This document shows, in pieces, positions 1-11,363 of a stretch of 64,000 bases of DNA (its first letter is position 1; each line of letters begins with the position of its first letter). The notes under the pieces were generated by a model. It did no database searches and had not been told where the DNA came from. It saw only the letters and a program-made list of their open reading frames with translations. The DNA lies in assembly GCA_030533445.1 (NCBI GenBank), contig CM060069.1, forward strand, positions 7,063,424 to 7,127,423, given 5' to 3'. The translations under genes were made by a program, and so were the position numbers. This stretch comes from Cyprinodon diabolis. Taxonomy: Eukaryota > Chordata > Actinopteri > Cyprinodontiformes > Cyprinodontidae.

Positions 1-543
<543 letters not shown>

Positions 544-1023
544 AATCAGATAGCTTCAACTATCTGATTGTCCCTCTTGCGTTGTGGCGTGGAATAACAT
601 AGCGAACACCACACATATTGGTATAAGAATATCTGCAACAAGCTCACTGCGACTCACTGCTGCAGGAGGATAACCAGCCCTTAAGTCTGAAGTCTACCAG
701 GCGTCCAACAGCAGGATCAGGTAGGTGCATAAAAAGACAATCCTACCCAAAAACCTTCATCACTAAATAAATATTTCCTAGAGTTCTGTGCCTATATTTT
801 AAAACCAGGAGCAGGTATGAAAGCCCAAAGTGCCACACATTCAATTCAATAAAAAGTGGTCATATTTCTATCAGTAAATGTGAACATTTTCATTTTATAT
901 GTGATTAATGTTCTTTATCATATTCTAAGGAAACAGATAAAAGATTGAAATGTTTGTAAGTAAATATCCATGTTTTTATTTGGTCCTGTTTGTGTTACGC
1001 TCTGCTGAAACCTGCTTCCTCAC
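544..1023. other. Non-coding, intron of nudcd3 (5th visible)
   Basis: No exon is visible here; the missing last nudcd3 exon (about 37 residues in the human protein) was looked for on the minus strand and not found. Bases about 562-640 resemble 43,915-44,000 (shared run GGAATAACATAGCG), so a small dispersed repeat lies here. Confidence 0.5.
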
Positions 1024-1212
1024 CCTTTCGTGACTCTGCGGTTTTCCCTGCTGCTTCTGGTGATAGTCAAAGGTGAGCCTGTCCAGGACGGCGTGCTCCT
1101 CCTCGTCAACCGTTGCCATGGAGCGCTCGCGGTTTATCTGGTTGATGTCGATCTCCTCTTCTCCTTTCAGTACCGCGTTCCACCACACCTCGGAGGTCTT
1201 GTTGAGGGACAG
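1024..1212 (-). CDS. nudcd3: nudcd3 exon 5 (CS-domain end and conserved tail)
   Basis: 189 nt, phase 0 at both ends. Encodes LSLNKTSEVWWNAVLKGEEE then the conserved RERSMATVDEEEHAVLDRLT segment and GKPQSHER. Acceptor CTCTCAG at 1213-1219, donor GTGAGG at 1023-1018. Confidence 0.93.
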
Positions 1213-4200
1213 CTGAGAGTGGAATGCGTGCCATTAACGATGAGCTGAAACACGGCGGCCATCAGTGGAAAGGTAACCGAGCACTTACCAGAACGCACTT
1301 CCCAGGTTCCAAACTCCACAGCGAGTCCTCCGTGTTGATCTTGTGTGTGAACTCTCCCTCCATCAGCACTTTCTCCTCCGTTCCTTCCTTCACGCTCACT
1401 CGCAGGCTGCCGCTCTGCAGGTTGACGCTCACCTGAGGACGGTAGCAGCTGAGAGGTCAGCGCGCTGAAAGGGGGAGTCCGGATACGTAAGGAGGGGGTC
1501 AATACACGCCGTGCTCACCTGTTTGCCCTTTACGACGGTCTTGGGAACAAACACTCGGACCTCCACATCAGTGTAGTCCTGAGACCAGCTGTAGTTCTCC
1601 CTCACGGCTCCGTTGTAACTATCTGGGTTGGACTGGAAGTCATTCTGAGATCTGAAACACACATTTACCCAAACAGACGGTTAACCCCTTCAGCCCAAAG
1701 GCCCCCTTTTAATGGGCTGCAACTTTTTTGCAACAATATTAAGCTTGCAGCCGAGAAACTCTAACCAGGTTTTTAGCTACCAATGCGAACTGTCGTACAT
1801 TCTTCCTTTACTAAAAAAATTATTAATTTTGAGCCCCGTTTTTCCGCTGGAAACTTCACACAATTGTTCGAAATTTCACAAGCAGCAGCTGCTGGAGTTG
1901 GGAAAATTGAGCTTTTGCTGCACGACGCGCCTCATCAACCAATCAGAGGAGCTGATCTGGGAGCTGGCAGGGAGTCAGACACAGAGCTGCTGATGATCAC
2001 TCCTCTGAAACAGTTTATTAACGTCTAAATTAACTTAATATGTCGAAACCTGCTGGAAAAATATGTTTGATTTTATTATTCGGTTTGAACCACATAGAGA
2101 AAAAACGCTAACATCTACTTCCAGCCGCCACCAACAGTAGTGGAACACCCCCAAGAGGAAACCGGGCCTGAGGCAGCAGCTGCTGGGGAGTCTCCGTGAC
2201 AGCGAACTGCTGGTATGTGGGGGTCTCAGCAGCAAAAGTTACATTTTCACAAAACACAATGTCAAAATTTGTCAAAGTATAGTACAATGTAAAGTTTTTT
2301 CTCCCTCGAACACAAAAAAAAAAAAATGGTGGCCAGGGTGAATGTGGTATATATACAAACACACAAACACATATATGGAGAAAAACATTTCAAGCAGGAT
2401 CGTAAACTTGATGAACCGACTGCACAGACAATGCTTTAGGTGGACTTTCTCGCATAAAAACATATCAAAACTATTTTTCACCAGCTTATCACACCATATA
2501 TAGTAAAGCCTCTCTGTCATTGAACACACACTGGAAAAACAATCTAAAATAAGTAATACATTTCTTAAATTAAGTATATTTATCTTTAATCTGACTAGGT
2601 AAATGAGATAGCTTGCCAATGGAATGTGTAACTTTACTCTTAAAATAAGATAATTAGATAAAATGCACTTGAAATAAGACAATGCAATTGTGTTTTCTAA
2701 TTTTAAATGTAAATTGTCTTGTTCTATTGGCAAAATGTATCTTTTACCTCCTCAATCCAAGAACAAATGCACTTATTTTAAGAAAAAATTACTTATCTAA
2801 TTTGCATTTTTTCAAGTGCAGGAGCAGCAGAAGCATCTAAAAAAAACACACATCAACCTCCAAAAATGTGATACTTTGATATTAAGGAGTCTTTTGGATT
2901 GATTGAGAACACAATTGTGGCCCAATAATAAAAATAATCATCAAAAATACAACTTTCCTAATAATTCTGCACACAGTATATGTCCAGATCTTCACCTTAG
3001 ACTCTACAGAATTATCTACTTCATTCTAATATCCACTGACCACAGCTCCAACACTGCCAGAAAGCAGTTTATCATCCACTTTGTGTTTCAGTGGACCTCG
3101 TTTCAACAACCCATGTAACGGCGCTGAATGATTCTTCTTCTCTCTGTATTACGGTACTTCAGCATGCCCATATTTGGAAACTGCACCTGTGCATAAATCC
3201 CAAAGACCTTTTTTAATCTCACCTGTGATTTTAGATAGACATCATCTGTCTATCTAAAATTGATGCATATATTTGGATTCTGTAGAGGAAAACCTTTCCA
3301 AAGCACTAAGAAGCTATCTATATATAGTGTGTAATTACAGTGTGTAAAAACATGAAACGTGCGATTTTTGGAAGGAGAACTGCATTTTTTATGACCAAAT
3401 ATATAAAACAGCATTTCAAATTTTACAATTAAAGCAGAAATTCCAAATATCAGCAGTTTTGAGATAGATGCTGCTACATGGCTGTACATCTTATTTTGGC
3501 ATTTGACCAATTAGATGAGTCCTTCAATGATATATTACCTCCTGTAAATGAAGTTGAAAAGAAAAAAGTTAAAAAGTCAAAAAAAGGTAAAAAGCTAATT
3601 GAAAAATTAAAAAGTAAAGCTAAAAAGTTAATAAGCCTGGTTAACAATTATATTCAGGTTTATAAACTAATAAATGTAAGTGCCAGTATCAGCATTAATG
3701 CCTCTAAGGTTATGTTTTACTAAAAAATTGTGTTTCTTTCACGCTCAGAATGTTTTTCATGAATTTCTTATAGAAGCATTTTTCTTATTTTTCTTAATAT
3801 TTTCAGGCAAGTTGCCGTCCCTTGTTACATTTACATTAATTTTTGCCTTCAAAATATCCAAATTATTTGAATGTTACAAGGTCTTGTCCTGGATTCCAAT
3901 AACACCATCGGCTTGAAATAGTATTTCACTGAGTGCCATATAAAAGGCTAAGATACAAACGTTTATTATCCAAACATTTAGGGAATCATTAACTGTTTTG
4001 AGCTCAAACTAAACAATCCTTTAAAACCTCTAGACATTCTGATCAAACTGATATAAACAGAGAATGTTTGCAAGTTTTACCCATCAGCCTTTTAGGAGAA
4101 ACTCTGGAAGCTTAATGAGAAAATCCCTCTCCATCCTCTGACCGCCACAGGCAGATCCTGAACATGAGAGGTAATGTTGTAGCACAGTGCTACCAGTAGA

Positions 4201-7200
4201 GGGCAGTGTGAGTCCATAGACAGGAAGGGCTGTGAGGAGGTTTAGTTTTCCCAGAGATAGAAGTTGAGTCCTGTACCCTCTATAAAACACTCTGTGAAAT
4301 TATTTCATTTTTGTTAGGTTACATTTTTTTTTTATTAAACACTTATTTGACTCAATCATATTCTTTGAGCCAAATCAAGCCACAACATTAAGATAGAAAC
4401 TTGTTTTGGTGTCAGGAAAGAACTCAAGTCTCATTCATGTGGATTTTTTCTTTATTTTTATTTTAGAAAAATAAGAAAAATATATTTTAAGACTTTTTTT
4501 TATACCTTAAGGTGTAACAGATGTTTGTAAACTATTGAATTTTTTTCTCTTATATTTGTTCTAAAGTGTTTCTGTTTTTCTTTAAAAATGTTCAGCAAAA
4601 AAAAAAAAAAAAAAAAAAAGTTGCATTTAAAGTCGTAAGGAAGTCATATTTAAATGTCAAACCCTTCGGCTTAAACATGTATACTAATGTTTTCTTTATC
4701 AGATGATATTGTCCCAAAAGTTAAATTGGACAGGAGGCCAGTTAGTTATACATCAGCCTGAACACCTAACTTTGGCCACATATTCATCCACTTTATTCAC
4801 TCGTATATAGTCAGGCACCACTCGGGAGAATTCAGAAATTTGATGGTTGGAACAGCCGCTTCCCTATGACTTCCCTAAGCTTTTAAAATCTGTAAGAGTC
4901 GATTTTGAAACAGTTTGGAGAGAAACTATGAAAATATAACTCGTTCATGCATGATTGATGAATGATTATTTTTTTTACTCTACAAATACAAAACTTAGAC
5001 TGTAACTCTCTCTGCAAATTCACACTTAAAAAACACAAATAGTGTTGAAACAAAATAACCTTCATACTGGCTGCCGTTAGCCTCAGAGCTCCGCTGGTTG
5101 CCACATTCCTCTCAACACTGGAACTTTTTTTTTAAATGACGCACTAAATCGGTAAATATACCATATAATGACAAACGTATAATTTTCTCACCTTAAATGA
5201 TCTTAAACGTACTTTTACTGAACAATGGCAAAAGAAAAGAGAACTTCTAACTTAATACTCTGAGCTCTGTGAGCGCTACATTGGAAGCTGCTGCTCTGAT
5301 GCATGCTGGGTAAATAGGGAGGGGTGAGATCAACATCCGGGGACTTTGTCCGTTCTCTGTCTTCTTGTTCTTGTGAATTGGAACAGTACTAGGCCTGAGG
5401 CTGATAACGTTTCACGAGTACACAAGAACTCACAAGTACACATATTGAGAAACGGCCTCTGTATCTCAGCTGAGCGTCTCATAAAACGGTTCCCTGGAAA
5501 CTCTTCTTCCACCAAACGGGTCCGACTGGGACGTCGCTCGCTGCTGTAAAGTTAAAGCTTTTTCTGTTTCTCTACTTTTACTGACAACGTGAGACGACTA
5601 GTAGCAACTCAGCTGCCCCGTATGGAGAGCCGTTACATTCATAATTAAATAAATAAAAAAATAGAAATGATTACATTTTATTTTGTGACACTTTCATAGT
5701 TTCAATCTTTTTCAGGTATTTATTTTTTTAACTGTTTCTATTTGCAGGCTCTTTTTATTTCTGTCTTTTATTTCTTGTTCTTATATTTAAATGAGGGGAC
5801 GGAGTTTTCTCTTTCCAGTGAGAGATTCAACTGAAATGGAAGAGTTATTAATGTAAGCTGACTGGATGAAAACATTATCTTTACAAATATTGATAAATAT
5901 ATTATAAAATGAATTTTTTAAGTTAAAGCATTTTTTGATATGAATAAAATACCTTAAAATAAACGATTAAAAAAAAATACACCTTGAAGTAAAAAGATAT
6001 ATATGTATATTAGGGATCGAACGATTTATGAAAACCGTCCGAACCGTTCGGTTCGGTTCGCGTGTGTTTCGTTCGGTTCATGCGCTGCTCCTTTTTCTCA
6101 TAAGCGAAGCGTTTACACTCCAGAGCAGAAGGTGGCGGTACTGCGACCAAAGCCAACCACCAGTAGTAAACAAGAAGAAGAAGAAGTGAAGTGTAGCAGA
6201 AAAAAATCAGTTGTTGTGGAGAATTGTGTGGGTATGGCGAGTGGGAAAGAACAGGAGTTGGAAGACGCGCCAGCAGCACTTTATAGGTCTGCTGTATGGG
6301 ACCCCTTTGCATTTAGAGTGACCTACGATGACGGCGGAAAGAAAGTTGTGGATAAAAGTGCAACAGTGTGCAAGCATTGTGCAACACGTTTTGTTTATGC
6401 TAACAGCAACATGTCATGCTAAACCCGAAATCCCTCATACTCCGCTGCGCTCCAGACCGGCTGCTCAAAGCAAAGCCTACAGCCTCCACTGTGGCTCCCT
6501 CCGTCCGCTCCCCTCTGAGTCCCTTGGAGATGGTAGAGAGCATGCGCCAGATGATTAAATTCAAAGCAGCAAAACATACGGAAATGATCCAGGGTTTCCG
6601 CGGATCATTTAAAATAATTACAATCCATTATTTTTGGGGGAATTTTTTTCATTAATTTCATAAATTTTTATGGGATTTCGGTGTAACAATCAACATATAT
6701 CGAACCGAACCGAACCGAAAACCGTGACCAGAAACTGTGAATCGAACTGAACCGTGGATTTTGTGAACCGGTTCACCCCTAATATATATATATTACGATA
6801 TATATGTTGAAATAAGTAAAGCTAAATGCAAAAAATGTAATAAAATTAATGCAAAATTAAAATGCATTTTTAAAGTTCCATTTGCCCTATTTAAAGGAGA
6901 CATGTATTTATTTTACAGAATATGTATGAATAATGATGGTTTTGTTGTATTTAGTTTTGAATAAAACGGCTCTCCATACTCTTAAAGCCGGTCTCACACT
7001 GTACGATTTTTTGCCCTCTTCGGGCCGACTTTCCAGTCGTGCGAGAATTTTTCGATCGGGCCGACTTTCAGCCTGATGGTGCGTAGTGTGGTATACAGGG
7101 TGTAACGAGAGGCGATTAGCCTCTAACGACCACCTCCTGATCAGGAATCCTAAGGTTGGGAGAAACTCAAACATGTTTGATTTTCAGTCAGCTGTCGGCA

Positions 7201-10164
7201 AATGGCTCAGTGCGGAAACAAGGATTCTTCTTGTTCTTCTTCCTCTCAGATGAAAGCACAGCAGCATGGCGGGGGTGCAATGAGTGAACTGGAGTTGTTC
7301 CTGTAAAATTGACAGACCTTAGTAGCGATGTTTGCTCAGCCATGTCTTTGTCTAAATACGTTGTTTGTTTTAAGGGCTTTCAGCACAAAATTGTAGCGGG
7401 TTTCTCTCTAGTGAGCTTCATATTCCTCTTCTACTCATTTTGCTTCCGAATAGATGAGAGTAGCTCCATCTCACTACGGAGCTGCGTCCCACATGGTTTT
7501 TAGACGTACAGTGTGAGCAGGTAGATCACATCAGACCGTCGGGTCGCACAGTGAGAGTATATATTGTGAGCTGTGAACTCACTGTATGAGGAAACCCTGC
7601 GGTTAAATTTATTTTTAAATAAATGAATAATTACAAAAAAAAACACCTTGACGTTTTTTTTTTTGTTTTTTTAACCCCCCCCCGTTTCTCACTAATTAAA
7701 TACTAACTCACTTGTCTGCTGTTGCTGTGCAGCTGGATGCTGCTTCGCCTCCCTGGGCTCCTGCTCCATCGCTGCTGCCGCCATCTTCTGATCTGACAGG
7801 AGCATCTGAGGCTGCTGCAGCGGGAACTTCTCCTCCATCAGAGGGGGCGCTCTCCCTCTGGGGCGGCTCCGTGCCGCTTTGCTCCGCCGCCGCCTCGCCG
7901 GGCTCAGAGGTAACCTCCAGCTCCTGGGCTGCAGGAGGAACACGCGGAGCCTCGTTTCTCCTCCCGCTCTGTGCTCGCTCTCTGTCTTGCTCGGCCAGCT
8001 TTTCAAACATCCTAAATGTCTGAAGATAAAAAGAAAGCTCGTCAGAGTCCTTTAGAAGACATTATTAGGGGTTTTCGTTGCCGTACAGCCGCAGATGTTA
8101 ATAGTGTTACACAAAGTTTAAAAACCTCTCCTGACTCTGAAAACCCTAAATAAAACCCACTGCCATCAAAAGTCATCTAATAACTCAATCAAGTCCATCT
8201 CAGTGTTTTTTGATTACAATAAATGTGAGACCAGCCAACAGAATAACGGCCATACTCCTGAACGACAAAGCTGAGCAAAGAAAGTTGAGAACTAAACAGA
8301 AACTTTGGGTTTAAAATTCAACATGTCTAAAAACGAATGCCTTCTGTGGCGCATTATCCATGCGATGAAGCACAGTGGTGGCAGCATCATGCTGTGGGGC
8401 TGCATCTCTGCAGTACCGAGAGAAAAGCTTCTCAGAATGTCAAGATGGTGAAAACTAAATCACAAATAAAGAAAAACTGGAAGACAACCTGTGGAATTAC
8501 AGCAGATGTACTTAAAGGAATAGTACACCCAAAACATGATTAACCTTCATTTTCTACTCACCCCCATGCTGAACAACACTCTGGAGTACTTTTTTGATAT
8601 CTCAAATGCATCTGGAGATCTGGGAGGCTTCTTGCTGTCTGCTGACATTCAAATAATGGAGGTCTATGGTGCCCGAGGCAGAAAGGTCCATAAAAGTCCA
8701 CAAAAAACGTGTCAATATTCCTCCATACTGCTCGTCCAATGTATTCCAAGTGTCCTGAGTGGGTAGCGTCCATAATTTACTCGAAACGAAGTCATTTAGA
8801 ATGTTTTTAGAGCATAAACAGTAGTGTATAGGATTTCCTAAAAGCGCGTTCACGAGTCTACGGAAACCGCGGCAGACCAAACCAGATGAAAGTGCGCATT
8901 CAGCTCGGCAAAGAACTCATGCTCTTCCTCAACACTGAAGTCCTCAGACATTTTTCTTTCGTTGTTTCTTTCTTTGCACAGGTAAACAGCACATTTCTTC
9001 TTCTACGCTTGCATTATCGGCAGAGCAGACGCTGAATGCGCACTTTCATCTGGTTTGGTCTGCCGCGGTTTCCGTAGGCTCGTGAACTCGCAGGCGCGCG
9101 CTTTTAGGAAATCCTATTCACTACTGTTTATGCTCTAAAAACATTATAAATGACTTTGTTTCGAGTAAATTATGGACCATACCCACTCAGGACACTTGGA
9201 ATACATTGGACGAGCAGTATGGAGGAATATTGACACGTTTTTTGTGGACTTTTATGGACCTTTCTGCCTCGGGCGCCATAGACCTCCATTATTTGAATGT
9301 CAGCAGACAGCAAGAAGCCTCCCAGATCTCCAGATGCATTTGAGATATCAAAAAAGTAGTCCAGAGTGTTGTTCAGCATGGGGGTGAGTAGAAAATGAAG
9401 GCTAATCATGTTTTGGGTGTACTATTCCTTTAAGGCTGAACATACGGCTAATGTTTATATAGTCATTCCAATACCACATTAAGCTGTTTTTGGAGCATAA
9501 AAGGTGCTGCCTAATAAAGTCTGTTTTAGTATGCTAACCTAATATTCAGTCCAGCTTGACAGGAACAGATCATCAAACTGGACATATATGATAAAGCCAG
9601 AAACGTACAGCGTTCCAGGGACGCAAAAAGCGCGTAAATACATGATTTTACAACAAAGTAGAAAGCTTGTGCAGTTTAGAAAAAAATGCAAATATGAGAC
9701 TTAAACACAAACACAAGCAAAGGAAAAATTCTGAAAGTTAAGAAAGGCTGCATATGTTAAAAGTCCTCCAGACCACAAGAGGGCGATGATCGTCACCACA
9801 TATTGAATCACAATATTGACCAGATTTACCAGAACCTTCATAGAAAAATAAATATGATGCCATCCAGAGAACAAGGAGGGCAGAAAGCAAAGGCTTTTTT
9901 TTCCTAACTATTTTATAAACACTTAAGGGTATTGTGGAGAATTTTTTCAAATCTTTTAAAAGATCCGCCCTCTATACTTAAAAAAAATGCACGTGCGAGA
10001 GCTTTGTTTAAAAGTTGCTGTTCTAATGTCTCATACAAGCTTACTGTGTCTGAACGTCCGCCTAAATCCATCCCTCAATCACTGCATAGAGCGGGGACTA
10101 GATAGTGGACTTTATAGCGAACTCAGTTAACTGACCAATCAGACAGATCATCTGTTTGAAATGG

Positions 10165-10201
<37 letters not shown>

Positions 10202-10730
10202 AAGAACTGCAAACTACATGGATGTAAAATTATTGCCATCATGGCTCTTTTGGTTCTCAAAATGGTATTGGTGCCCTATTTGTTGGTATTCGCCAATACC
10301 GATACCAATATCACCATTTTAGCACTGGATCTGAACGATACTGGTATTGGTATCAGTGCAACAATAACTGTAAGTATTTTCAAACGGACTAAAAAGTTCA
10401 GAGATAAACCTTTCAATATAAATATATCTTATTAACTTTAATGTAAGTTGTCCTTCTTGATTTTTCTTGCTCATTTATGCAAATTTCCCTGATTATAATC
10501 CAGTTTTAAAGGCAGTTATTTAACGTCTTCACCTTCAGCACCATCTTCTCCGCCACTCCGGGAGGGAAGCCCATCCTGTCGTTGGGACCAGACAGCAGCC
10601 GATAAAAGTCCGTTTTTCGGTATAGAAATCCGAAGTAGACCTGCAGGAAGTCCTGGATGTTTCCAACGTGCTGGAGGATCCCCAGCAGAGCGTTGTCATA
10701 CATTTCTGTCATCTCCAGCCGCGACGCCAT
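1024..10730 (-). CDS. nudcd3: nudcd3: NudC domain-containing protein 3 (five exons, 3' end outside window)
   Basis: Exons in transcript order are 10730-10533, 8019-7712, 1651-1519, 1432-1289 and 1212-1024, all with AG/GT borders and compatible phases. They give about 324 residues; the vertebrate protein is about 361, so one last exon lies left of base 1. The N-terminus carries the family-specific segment around LLGILQHVGNIQDF and FGFLYRKTDFYRLL. The middle is a poorly conserved acidic/Ala-rich linker. The C-terminal half is a CS (p23-like) fold running through NYSWSQDYTDVEVRV, EFTHKINTEDSLWSLEPG and VWWNAVLKGEEEID. By family knowledge NUDCD3 is an Hsp90-linked co-chaperone that stabilises dynein intermediate chain and kelch proteins in the cytosol. 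The start is taken at the Met of MASRLEMTEMYDN (GGAGGGATGG context); an upstream in-frame Met at 10751 is possible. Confidence 0.95.
1289..1432 (-). CDS. nudcd3: nudcd3 exon 4 (CS domain core)
   Basis: 144 nt, 48 codons, in phase 0: VSVNLQSGSLRVSVKEGTEE ... GEFTHKINTEDSLWSLEPGKCVL. Flanked by introns of only 76 and 86 bp. Donor GTAAGT. Confidence 0.93.
1519..1651 (-). CDS. nudcd3: nudcd3 exon 3 (start of CS domain)
   Basis: 133 nt; its first base completes the codon begun in exon 2. Contains SNPDSYNGAVRENYSWSQ and VVKGKQ, nearly identical to the mammalian protein. Donor GTGAGC. Confidence 0.94.
1880..2506. mobile_element. Fragment related to the interior of the pogo-like elements
   Basis: Blocks such as AACCAATCAGAG, GAGCTGATCTGGGAGCTG and TCCTCTGAAACAGTTTATT recur here and in 28,790-28,900, 47,750-47,780 and 54,800-54,950. 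No termini are visible and the copy is scrambled near 2,260-2,400. Confidence 0.6.
2529..2818. mobile_element. MITE, CACTGGAAAAA family, copy A
   Basis: 290 bp beginning CACTGGAAAAAC and ending TTTTTTCAAGTG, with the same interior as 38,751-39,046 and 61,316-61,588 (e.g. AAATGAGATAG, AAAATAAGATAATTAGATAA). No coding potential. Confidence 0.8.
2819..3464. other. Intronic, nothing recognised
   Basis: AT-rich sequence inside nudcd3 intron 2 with no long frame, tandem array or repeat shared elsewhere in the window. Confidence 0.5.
3465..3915. repeat. Dispersed repeat family D, copy 1
   Basis: Shares long blocks with 27,505-28,045 and 44,520-45,066, including GCTGCTACATGGCTGTACAT, TTTTTCATGAATT and CAGGCAAGTTG. 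A Lys-rich frame at 3478-3723 is open here but broken in the other copies, so it is not treated as a gene. Class unknown. Confidence 0.7.
3916..4628. other. Intronic, nothing recognised
   Basis: AT-rich; holds a poly-A run at about 4597-4619 and no shared repeat or plausible exon. Confidence 0.45.
4629..4875. mobile_element. Short relative of the P2X7-like ORF elements
   Basis: Ends AAAGTCGTAAGGAAG and CTTCCCTAAGCTTT match in reverse the termini of 34,909-35,780. Internal CTTTATTCACTCG and CTCGGGAGAATTC match the subterminal part of those elements. The ORF part is absent, so this looks like a non-autonomous deletion form. Confidence 0.6.
4876..5619. other. Intronic, nothing recognised
   Basis: Mixed composition with a GC-richer patch at 5260-5560 but no convincing exon, no inverted termini and no copy elsewhere in the window. 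Confidence 0.4.
6010..6783 (+). mobile_element. hAT-like element, internally deleted
   Basis: Terminal inverted sequences TTAGGGATCGAAC and GTTCACCCCTAA, followed inside by repeated GGTTC / CGAAC motifs (GTTCGGTTCGGTTCG; CGAACCGAACCGAACCG). Only the transposase N-terminus survives, so the copy is non-autonomous. Flanks are TA-rich and the duplication cannot be resolved. Confidence 0.75.
6234..6422 (+). pseudogene. hAT transposase N-terminus (BED-type zinc finger), truncated
   Basis: The frame starts MASGKEQELEDAPAALYRSA and continues with VWDPFAF, KKVVDKSATVCKHCATRFVY and a stop soon after SNMS. The VW..F.F ... C..C spacing is the first half of a BED finger as in ZBED/hAT transposases. The C-terminal His pair and all catalytic parts are missing. 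Confidence 0.75.
6986..7603. mobile_element. TIR element of the 'CACACTGTACGATTTTT' family, truncated copy
   Basis: Begins AGCCGGTCTCACACTGTACG and shares CCGACTTTCCAGTCGTG, CGATCGGGCC, CCACCTCCTGATCAGGAAT and the distal GACGTACAGTGTGAGCAGGT with 24,192-25,926. The right terminus is lost. ORFs are short and appear non-coding. Confidence 0.75.
7712..8019 (-). CDS. nudcd3: nudcd3 exon 2 (variable acidic linker)
   Basis: 308 nt. Begins TFRMFEKLAEQDRERAQSG after acceptor TTATCTTCAG and ends in phase 2 at donor GTGAGT. Composition is low-complexity Ala/Glu/Ser/Gly and high in CpG compared with the AT-rich flanks. The matching stretch of the mammalian protein is also variable, so identification rests on position, phase and the first 12 residues. 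Confidence 0.85.
8365..8509 (+). pseudogene. Tc1-type transposase fossil
   Basis: Reads MKHSGGSIMLWGCISAV, matching the conserved [15 protein letters not shown] block of Tc1 transposases, then degenerates. A TTAA element is inserted directly downstream at 8516. Confidence 0.7.
8516..9429. mobile_element. Long foldback element with TTAA duplication
   Basis: TTAA (8512-8515 and 9430-9433) flanks AGGAATAGTACACCC and its complement. The two ends are near-identical inverted arms of roughly 390-400 bp (8516-8905 and 9026-9429) around a loop of about 120 bp. TTAA plus this terminus fits piggyBac/Kolobok-type MITEs, and the start resembles the zebrafish Angel group by recollection. It lies in nudcd3 intron 1. 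Confidence 0.85.
8850..8951 (-). other. Small ORF across the foldback loop
   Basis: Reads MSEDFSVEEEHEFFAELNAH and ends 13 residues later. An acidic start like this could be a transposase leader peptide left by internal deletion. No family match is claimed. Confidence 0.25.
9434..10165. other. Intronic; one weak dispersed repeat
   Basis: About 9,960-10,150 shares AAGCTTACTGTGTC and CAGTTAACTGACC with 50,480-50,650. The rest holds nothing recognised. Confidence 0.45.
10166..10197. repeat. (TG)n microsatellite
   Basis: About 16 TG units in nudcd3 intron 1. Confidence 0.95.
10533..10730 (-). CDS. nudcd3: nudcd3 exon 1 (N-terminal domain)
   Basis: 198 nt from the chosen ATG, ending ...GFPPGVAEKMVLK at donor GTGAAG. 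Upstream of the ATG lies TTTGTTGGCAG, which could be a 3' splice site, so a separate 5'UTR exon is possible. Confidence 0.92.
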
Positions 10731-11321
10731 CCCTCCGCTCAACAGTTCCACCTGCCAACAAACCGGAGGAAACCTCAGAGCGACAACACAACACCGTCAG
10801 GACACACAAGTTTGAGGAGAAGTGGGACGAGTTCAGCTTCTTTAGAAATGTTTTGTTCCTTCCAGAACAATACAAATACTTCCGGCTTTTAAGTTTCAAA
10901 ATAAAAGCTTGGTGTTCTTCACTAACAGTTGAATGCAAAAATAAAAGTTATTTTTAATGGAGGAAATGTTATTGTATTATTATTATTGCTTGCAATATAA
11001 GTGTTTTTATTTATTTATTTACTTTTAAATGTACTTAAAAGGCTAGTTTTTTAAAACCATTTATTTATTTATTGCACTTCCTGTTGGTACGTGTTATTTC
11101 CCGTCCGGTGGGAACTCCAAATTAGTTAACGTTCCAAGTCTAAGTTTGAGCTACGAGTTTCAGGATGAAATAACTTTTTTACTTGCAAGCTGTAATCATC
11201 CCCGGGACTGAAAAAAACACTTTATTATGTATTTTAATTTTAACAGTTCTGGAGGGGAAATAATGGCATTCTTTATTTCTATTTAATCGTAGCTCCGGTT
11301 ACATTTGAACGTTACAGAAAC
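10731..11321. promoter_or_regulatory. Head-to-head nudcd3 / mrps24 intergenic region
   Basis: Only 591 bp separate the two chosen start codons, which point away from each other. Such spacing usually means a shared bidirectional promoter; no TATA box is obvious at either start. Inference from geometry only. Confidence 0.55.
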
Positions 11322-11363
11322 ATGGCGGCGTCCTTGAACAACTCTGGGAGCGCGAGGCTTCTG
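11322..11363 (+). CDS. mrps24: mrps24 exon 1
   Basis: 14 codons from ATGGCGGCG to donor CTG|GTAAGA; start of the targeting peptide. Confidence 0.85.

Larger units (their letters stand above)
5620..6979. mobile_element. Possible TIR element with a nested hAT
   Basis: A perfect 15-bp inverted pair, GTATGGAGAGCCGTT (5620-5634) and its complement (6965-6979), brackets AT-rich sequence. No target duplication is evident, so the true ends are uncertain. A complete hAT-like element sits inside at 6010-6783. Confidence 0.5.

Noticed and set aside
3478..3723. Lys-rich 81-codon frame
   Set aside because: The other two copies of this repeat have stops and poly-A tracts at the same place, so it is chance openness.
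8558..9387. Pairs of similar 71-79 codon frames on opposite strands
   Set aside because: They are the same sequence read from the two inverted arms of the foldback element and resemble no protein.
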